This document shows, piece after piece, positions 60,296 to 64,000 of a stretch of 64,000 nucleotides of DNA. The DNA lies in the NCBI GenBank assembly GCA_035296325.1, contig DATHBD010000037.1, positions 1 to 64,000 on the forward strand, read 5' to 3'. Under the pieces are notes generated by a model, which saw only the letters and a program-made list of their open reading frames with translations, had not been told where the DNA came from and made no database searches. Within the stretch, counting starts at the first letter, position 1. Every line of letters starts with the position of its first letter. The position numbers and the translations under genes are program-made. The stretch is from DATHBD01 sp035296325 (GTDB lineage Bacteria > Actinomycetota > Actinomycetes > Mycobacteriales > Micromonosporaceae).

Positions 60296-60934
60296 ATGTC
60301 GTTGTACGGACCGCCCGGCGGGCCGTACAACGCCGAGCCCCAGGACCCGTGGCAGTCCAACCAGCCGGACGACGGGTACGCCGATCCGTGGGCCGCGATA
60401 CCGGCACCCCAGCACGACCCGCAGACCGGACCCGACCCGCAGACCGGCTACGGCCAGGCGGCCGGGCCGGGTCCGGCGCGTGCGTACGGTGCGGGGCCGG
60501 TCCATCGGCAGCCGGAACTGTGGGCGCCGCTGGTGGCGGCCCCGGCCCGGCGCCGTACCGGTGTGCGCATCGCGGTCGTCGTGGCGCTCGCCATCCTGCT
60601 GAGCGGGGCGGCGGGGATCGCCGTCTACGTGGCGACCAGGCCGGATGCATCGCCCGACAGCGCCGGCGCGCCCGCGCCCGTGGCACTGCCGTCCAGTTCG
60701 GCGAACGGGGCGATCAACGCGGTACAGGGCAACTGCGTGATCAATAATGGCTCGGAAGCTGCCGCCAGCCTTCAGGAGGTGGGCTGTGCGCCGGGCACCT
60801 TCCAGGTGGTCAAGCGGATCAACGGCACGTCCGACGTCAAGCGGTGCGAGGGCGTGCCCGGCTACACGCACAACTTCTTCTACAACACGGGGTCGGCCGA
60901 GAGCACCTTCGTCCTCTGCATGAAGCTCCTCTGA
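60296..60934 (+). CDS. LppU-like single-pass secreted/membrane protein
   Basis: A 212-residue protein. The cytoplasmic N-terminal 85 residues are Pro/Gln/Gly/Asp-rich (GPPGGPYNAEPQDPW, DPQTGPDPQTGYG), one helix follows (VRIAVVVALAILLSGAAGIAVYV), then an external domain of about 75 residues with four Cys: NCVINNGS, VGCAPGTFQVVKRI, VKRCEGVPGYTHNFFYN and FVLCMKLL. The Cys spacing and CAPGTFQVV match the mycobacterial LppU/streptomycete SCO3897-type domain, whose function is unknown. GGGAGG precedes the ATG. It is not FliL despite the short-N-terminus/helix plan. Confidence 0.72.
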   Translation: MSLYGPPGGPYNAEPQDPWQSNQPDDGYADPWAAIPAPQHDPQTGPDPQTGYGQAAGPGPARAYGAGPVHRQPELWAPLVAAPARRRTGVRIAVVVALAILLSGAAGIAVYVATRPDASPDSAGAPAPVALPSSSANGAINAVQGNCVINNGSEAAASLQEVGCAPGTFQVVKRINGTSDVKRCEGVPGYTHNFFYNTGSAESTFVLCMKLL

Positions 60935-60939
60935 CCCGG

Positions 60940-60967
60940 TCTAGGCGATTCTAGGAAAATCGCTAGA
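60940..60967 (+). terminator. Hairpin after LppU-like gene with CTAG motifs
   Basis: TCTAGGCGATT and AATCGCTAGA pair over 10 bp with a single bulged G. A second imperfect stem (60982-60991 with 60995-61005) follows. Confidence 0.6.
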
Positions 60968-61024
60968 GCGTCGAATACCCTCCTCGAGGCGACACGCCGT
61001 CGAGGGACTTCTAGCCTTTTCTAG
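60941..61024. other. Cluster of five CTAG sites upstream of AAA ATPase
   Basis: CTAG occurs at 60941, 60951, 60963, 61011 and 61021. CTAG is normally scarce in GC-rich actinobacterial DNA, and here two pairs 10 bp apart flank a GC-rich stem. They lie between the LppU-like gene and the ATPase start. May be a protein-binding or structural element. Confidence 0.5.
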
Positions 61025-61049
61025 GGCGAGCCGTAGATGAACCGATACG

Positions 61050-62324
61050 GTGCGATACGTGGATCCGATCCGGAACCCCTACGCCCCGGGCGCGGGTCAG
61101 CGCCCTCCGGAGCTCGCCGGACGCGACCGCGAGCTGGAAGTCTTCGAGATCGTGCTGGAGCGGGTCGCCCGCGGCCGGCCGGAGCGGTCGCTGATGCTCA
61201 CCGGTCTGCGCGGGGTCGGCAAGACCGTGCTGCTCAACGCCCTGCGCTCACAGGCGATCACCCGGCTCTGGGGCACCGGCAAGATCGAGGCCCGACCGGA
61301 TCAGTCGCTGCGCCGCCCGGTCGCCGCGGCCCTGCACATGGCGGTACGCGAGTTGGCGCCGCACCACCGCGCGCCGGACCGCATCGACGAGTTCCTCGGC
61401 GTACTCAAGGCGTTCGCGCTCCGGGTCGGCGCAGAGCCGGGCGCAGCCGCCGCCGGCAGCGGGGCCAGCGGTCGTCGGGCCGCCGCCCCGAAAATGCGGG
61501 ACCGCTGGCAGCCCGGGATCGACGTGCCCACCGCCGTTGGCCGCGCCGACTCCGGAGATATCGAGATCGACCTGGTCGAACTGTTCACCGACGCGGCGAG
61601 CGTGGCCACCGACGTCGGCACCGGGATCGCCCTGTTCATCGACGAGCTGCAGGACGTGCCCGCCGAGGACATCTCCGCGCTGTGTGCGGCGTGCCACGAG
61701 CTCTCCCAGACCGGCGCGCCGTTCATCGTCGTCGGCGCCGGGCTTCCACACGTCCCAGCCGTACTGTCCGCCTCGAAGTCGTACTCGGAGCGGCTCTTCC
61801 GGTACCAGCGCATCGACCGCCTCGACCGGATCGCAGCCGACCAGGCCCTCTGCGCCCCGGCCGAGCGCGAGGAGGTCGAGTACGAGGCCAAGGCGCTGGA
61901 CGTGCTCTACGAAACGTCCGGCGGCTACCCGTACTTCGTGCAGGCATACGGCAAGGCCACCTGGGATCATGCGCCACGTTCGCCGATCACGGCCGCTGAC
62001 GTCCGGGTCGCGGCCCCGGAGGCCGAGGCCGAGCTGGCGGTGGGCTTCTTCGGGTCACGGTACGAGCGGGCGACGCCGGCCGAGCGGGAGTACATGCGCA
62101 CGATGGCCGTGCTCACCGACGAGGACGCCGGTGGGCAGGCCGCCGAGGCGGTCTCCACCGCCGAGATCGCCAGGACGCTGGAACGCAAGCCGGCCAGCCT
62201 CTCGCCGGCACGTGACGCGCTCATCAAGAAGGGCCTGATCTACTCCGGCGAGCGGGGCACTGTCGCGTTCACAGTGCCGCACTTCGGTCGCTACCTGCGC
62301 TCGCAGCCCGTCCCGGAGCCGTAG
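61050..62324 (+). CDS. AAA/STAND-like ATPase, stand-alone
   Basis: A 424-residue ATP-binding protein: PPELAGRDRELEVFEIVLER at the start, Walker A TGLRGVGKTVLLNALRS (about 55), Walker B ALFIDELQDVP (about 200), sensor-like VGAGLPHVPAVL, an arginine-rich GGYPYFVQAYGK helix, and a C-terminal winged-helix-like region (STAEIARTLERKPASLSPARDALIKKGLI). This is the ORC/Cdc6-like or archaeal-type ATPase layout seen in single-copy actinobacterial proteins and in regulators with a C-terminal DNA-binding domain. A 20-residue Ala/Gly loop (about 130-150) splits the core. No partner domain or neighbour explains its role. GTG start without a Shine-Dalgarno; GTG 9 bp downstream is an alternative. Confidence 0.75.
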   Translation: MRYVDPIRNPYAPGAGQRPPELAGRDRELEVFEIVLERVARGRPERSLMLTGLRGVGKTVLLNALRSQAITRLWGTGKIEARPDQSLRRPVAAALHMAVRELAPHHRAPDRIDEFLGVLKAFALRVGAEPGAAAAGSGASGRRAAAPKMRDRWQPGIDVPTAVGRADSGDIEIDLVELFTDAASVATDVGTGIALFIDELQDVPAEDISALCAACHELSQTGAPFIVVGAGLPHVPAVLSASKSYSERLFRYQRIDRLDRIAADQALCAPAEREEVEYEAKALDVLYETSGGYPYFVQAYGKATWDHAPRSPITAADVRVAAPEAEAELAVGFFGSRYERATPAEREYMRTMAVLTDEDAGGQAAEAVSTAEIARTLERKPASLSPARDALIKKGLIYSGERGTVAFTVPHFGRYLRSQPVPEP

Positions 62325-62375
62325 CGGGCTCCTCACGCGCCGTGTCTCGGCCCCAGGCCAATTCCACCTTCGAAG

Positions 62376-62415
62376 CGTATAGACCTGCTCGCGTCGCTGC
62401 GAGCAGGTCTATACG
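62376..62415. terminator. Perfect 17-bp hairpin between convergent genes
   Basis: CGTATAGACCTGCTCGC (62376-62392) is exactly complementary to 62399-62415 around a 6-base loop GTCGCT. Both flanking genes converge on it, so it should terminate in both directions. AT-richer than the surroundings. Confidence 0.92.
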
Positions 62416-62468
62416 TTACGAAGCAGACAACGGCAGCGCCACGGAACCGCGCGCGCCGCCGTGCCGCG

Positions 62469-64000
62469 CTACAGGTCGGGCTGGAAGATGTAGAGACCGT
62501 GGTCGCGGTCGCTGGCAAGCACGTACTGCTCACCACCGATCCGGTGCACCTCCACGCCCCAGAAGTTGTTGCCGCCCTGGTCGATGAAGGCGCCAACCTC
62601 CCGGAGCCCCTTGTCGCCGTACTCCAGAATCCGGAAGCCGCCGGAGTAGTAGCTGACGTAGGCCAGCTTCTCCTTCGGGTCCAGGGCAACCTCGTGGACC
62701 GACAGGTCGCCGTACCCGGTGGCGTACTTCGGGTCCTGCGACTCCGGGATCGCGAACGTGTCGATCTGCCGGATCGCCCCCGGCTTGGCCGGGTCCTTGG
62801 AGATGGTGGTCTTGAACAGGCGCACGTAGCCCCAGCCATCGAAGATCGCGGCGATGCTCGTGGATGCGGTGGTCGGGGACGCCGGGGTGGCGGTCGTGCA
62901 GGCGTTGGCCTCGGTGACGCCGGCGACGCCGAGGAGTTGCAGACCGGTGAGGCGGTTGACGAAAACGAACGGCGCCTCGCCCGCGGCGCTCATGTTGATA
63001 CCGCCGAGGCACTCCTCGATCTGCGCGTTGAACACGATGCCGGCGTCGTAGCCGGCGGCGAGGACGGTGTCGAGCTTCTCCTGGAAGGGGCAGACACCGC
63101 GCTCGATGAGTGCCACGCCGTCGCCGGGCGCGACGGTGCCGGCGCAGCCGAGACCGACGAACGTCGTGGCGCCGGTGATGGACGTGTCGGCGTCGATCGG
63201 TGTGGTGCCCGCGCCGGAGATCGCGCCGTACTCGGTGCCCGCGTACGGGCCGGACGTGACCGTGGCGACGACCCGGTACGGGCTGAAGTCCTCATCGGTG
63301 GCGACGAGGTGCTTGTTGCCCGGCGACAACTCCGACTGGTGCGCGTTGCCCTCGGGCGAGATCCGGTGGCCGCGGGCCAGCCGCTCCTCGTCGAGCTCCG
63401 CATAGTCCGACTCCGCGATGAGCGTGACGTTGCCCGGGGTGGGATCGGTGACGTCGAGCAGCACGTACCCGCCGTCCCAGTAGGACACGTTCATCACGAA
63501 CCGCTTGCCGACCTGCTTGACCATCATGTCGTGGCTGAACACCGAGCGCAGGTTGGTCGGCGTCTCCTGGGCGACGTTGAACGGCTCCTCGCTCAGGTCC
63601 AGGGTGTCGTTGACCAGCGTGGGGTTCCGCGGGTCGGTGATGTCGAGGATGTCGAGGTCGGTGCTCTCCTCGTCATCGACGAGCACGACATAGGTGCGGC
63701 CGGTGTACTTGTTGGTCCAGGCGAACTGGCTGTGCACCTGGTTGGCCTGCTCCTCCAGGACGCCCTCCGGGCCGGTGTAGTCGCCCGCGTGCGCGACGAG
63801 CAGCGTCGGGCTCTCCGGGTTGCTGATGTCCCAGATGTTGATGCCGCCCCGGGTGCGCGGCGCGGTCGGGGCGGCGGCGTCGGGGCAGGTCTCGTTCTGG
63901 TGCATGAACAGTGCGCCCTTGAAGTACTGGTTGTTCATTTCCAGTACGTCGGCGCCCTCGCCCGCGTAGTTGCCCTCGGTGGTGGGCATGAACGCGCTCT
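62469..64000 (-). CDS. LVIVD-repeat protein with inserted PA domain (5' truncated by window)
   Basis: At least 510 residues; the start lies beyond the right edge. The protein is built from LVIVD-type beta-propeller repeats (GGINIWDISNPESPTLL, LDILDITDPRNPTLV, YVLLDVTDPTPGNVTLI, YASRILEYG-like FRILEYGDKGLREVG), with Asp/His clusters EGNAHQSELS and SVHEVALD. Between blades is a protease-associated (PA) domain (VALIERGVCPFQEKLDTVLAAGYDAGIVFN). Such proteins are secreted and often linked to choice of anchor or hydrolase; no signal can be seen because the start is missing. It ends by reading to LYIFQPDL, closing the propeller. Confidence 0.8.
   Translation of the reverse strand, partial: SAFMPTTEGNYAGEGADVLEMNNQYFKGALFMHQNETCPDAAAPTAPRTRGGINIWDISNPESPTLLVAHAGDYTGPEGVLEEQANQVHSQFAWTNKYTGRTYVVLVDDEESTDLDILDITDPRNPTLVNDTLDLSEEPFNVAQETPTNLRSVFSHDMMVKQVGKRFVMNVSYWDGGYVLLDVTDPTPGNVTLIAESDYAELDEERLARGHRISPEGNAHQSELSPGNKHLVATDEDFSPYRVVATVTSGPYAGTEYGAISGAGTTPIDADTSITGATTFVGLGCAGTVAPGDGVALIERGVCPFQEKLDTVLAAGYDAGIVFNAQIEECLGGINMSAAGEAPFVFVNRLTGLQLLGVAGVTEANACTTATPASPTTASTSIAAIFDGWGYVRLFKTTISKDPAKPGAIRQIDTFAIPESQDPKYATGYGDLSVHEVALDPKEKLAYVSYYSGGFRILEYGDKGLREVGAFIDQGGNNFWGVEVHRIGGEQYVLASDRDHGLYIFQPDL

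Noticed and set aside
60296..60934. FliL-like flagellar protein
   Set aside because: The short N-terminus/helix plan is superficial; the Cys-rich C-terminal domain is LppU-like and no flagellar gene is nearby.

Overview
The window is GC-rich (about 70%) bacterial DNA with densely packed genes, frequent GTG starts and many overlapping start/stop codons. Gene content points to an actinomycete, most likely of the Micromonosporaceae (inference): an HspR/HAIR-controlled dnaK-grpE-dnaJ-hspR operon with clpB nearby, a SigE-family sigma factor, a GuaB1-type enzyme, DUF3151, an LppU-like lipoprotein-type domain and an EspI-like ATPase. It reads as chromosomal backbone with mostly single-copy housekeeping genes. 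I see no rRNA, tRNA, CRISPR array, transposase or prophage.

Layout. 0-7 kb: a frameshifted alpha/beta hydrolase, then a surface-polysaccharide group (GT4 glycosyltransferase, O-antigen-ligase-like membrane protein, convergent flippase) with the flippase translationally coupled to guaB1. 7-13 kb: Nudix hydrolase, HIT-like protein plus PLP aminotransferase, a DUF5324-like membrane protein, cyclophilin, rhomboid protease, SCP2 protein. 13-20 kb: proS, sigma factor with coupled membrane partner, purD, purA, and a degenerate lipid-kinase-like protein. 20-29 kb: EspI-like ATPase, DUF3151, LOG-family protein, a coupled MacAB-like ABC exporter trio, class II fructose-bisphosphate aldolase. 29-40 kb: CoA-disulfide-reductase-like flavoprotein, the AmmeMemoRadiSam pair, DedA protein, a substrate-binding/VWA protein, pyrE with an ArsR regulator and class II aldolase, an SDR and small membrane proteins. 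40-48 kb: the heat-shock block (clpB, hspR, dnaJ, grpE, dnaK) with two HAIR operators. 48-55.6 kb: two coupled dynamin-like GTPases, fructosamine-kinase-like protein, moaA, moaD, membrane metallophosphoesterase. 55.7-64 kb: an unusual fusion of an endonuclease-Q-like PHP nuclease to a UvrD-type helicase, an SDR, an LppU-like protein, a stand-alone AAA ATPase and the 3' part of an LVIVD-repeat protein that runs off the window.

Two features stand out beyond the gene list. One is a dispersed, hairpin-bearing intergenic repeat of about 85 bp present in at least four clear copies plus one diverged copy. The other is a striking abundance of short tandem repeats (12-30 bp units), often sitting in intergenic DNA or lengthening protein ends and linkers. 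The most interesting single gene is the EndoQ-helicase fusion, which looks like a one-polypeptide system for repair or restriction of deaminated DNA. All assignments come from reading the sequence; none was checked by database search.
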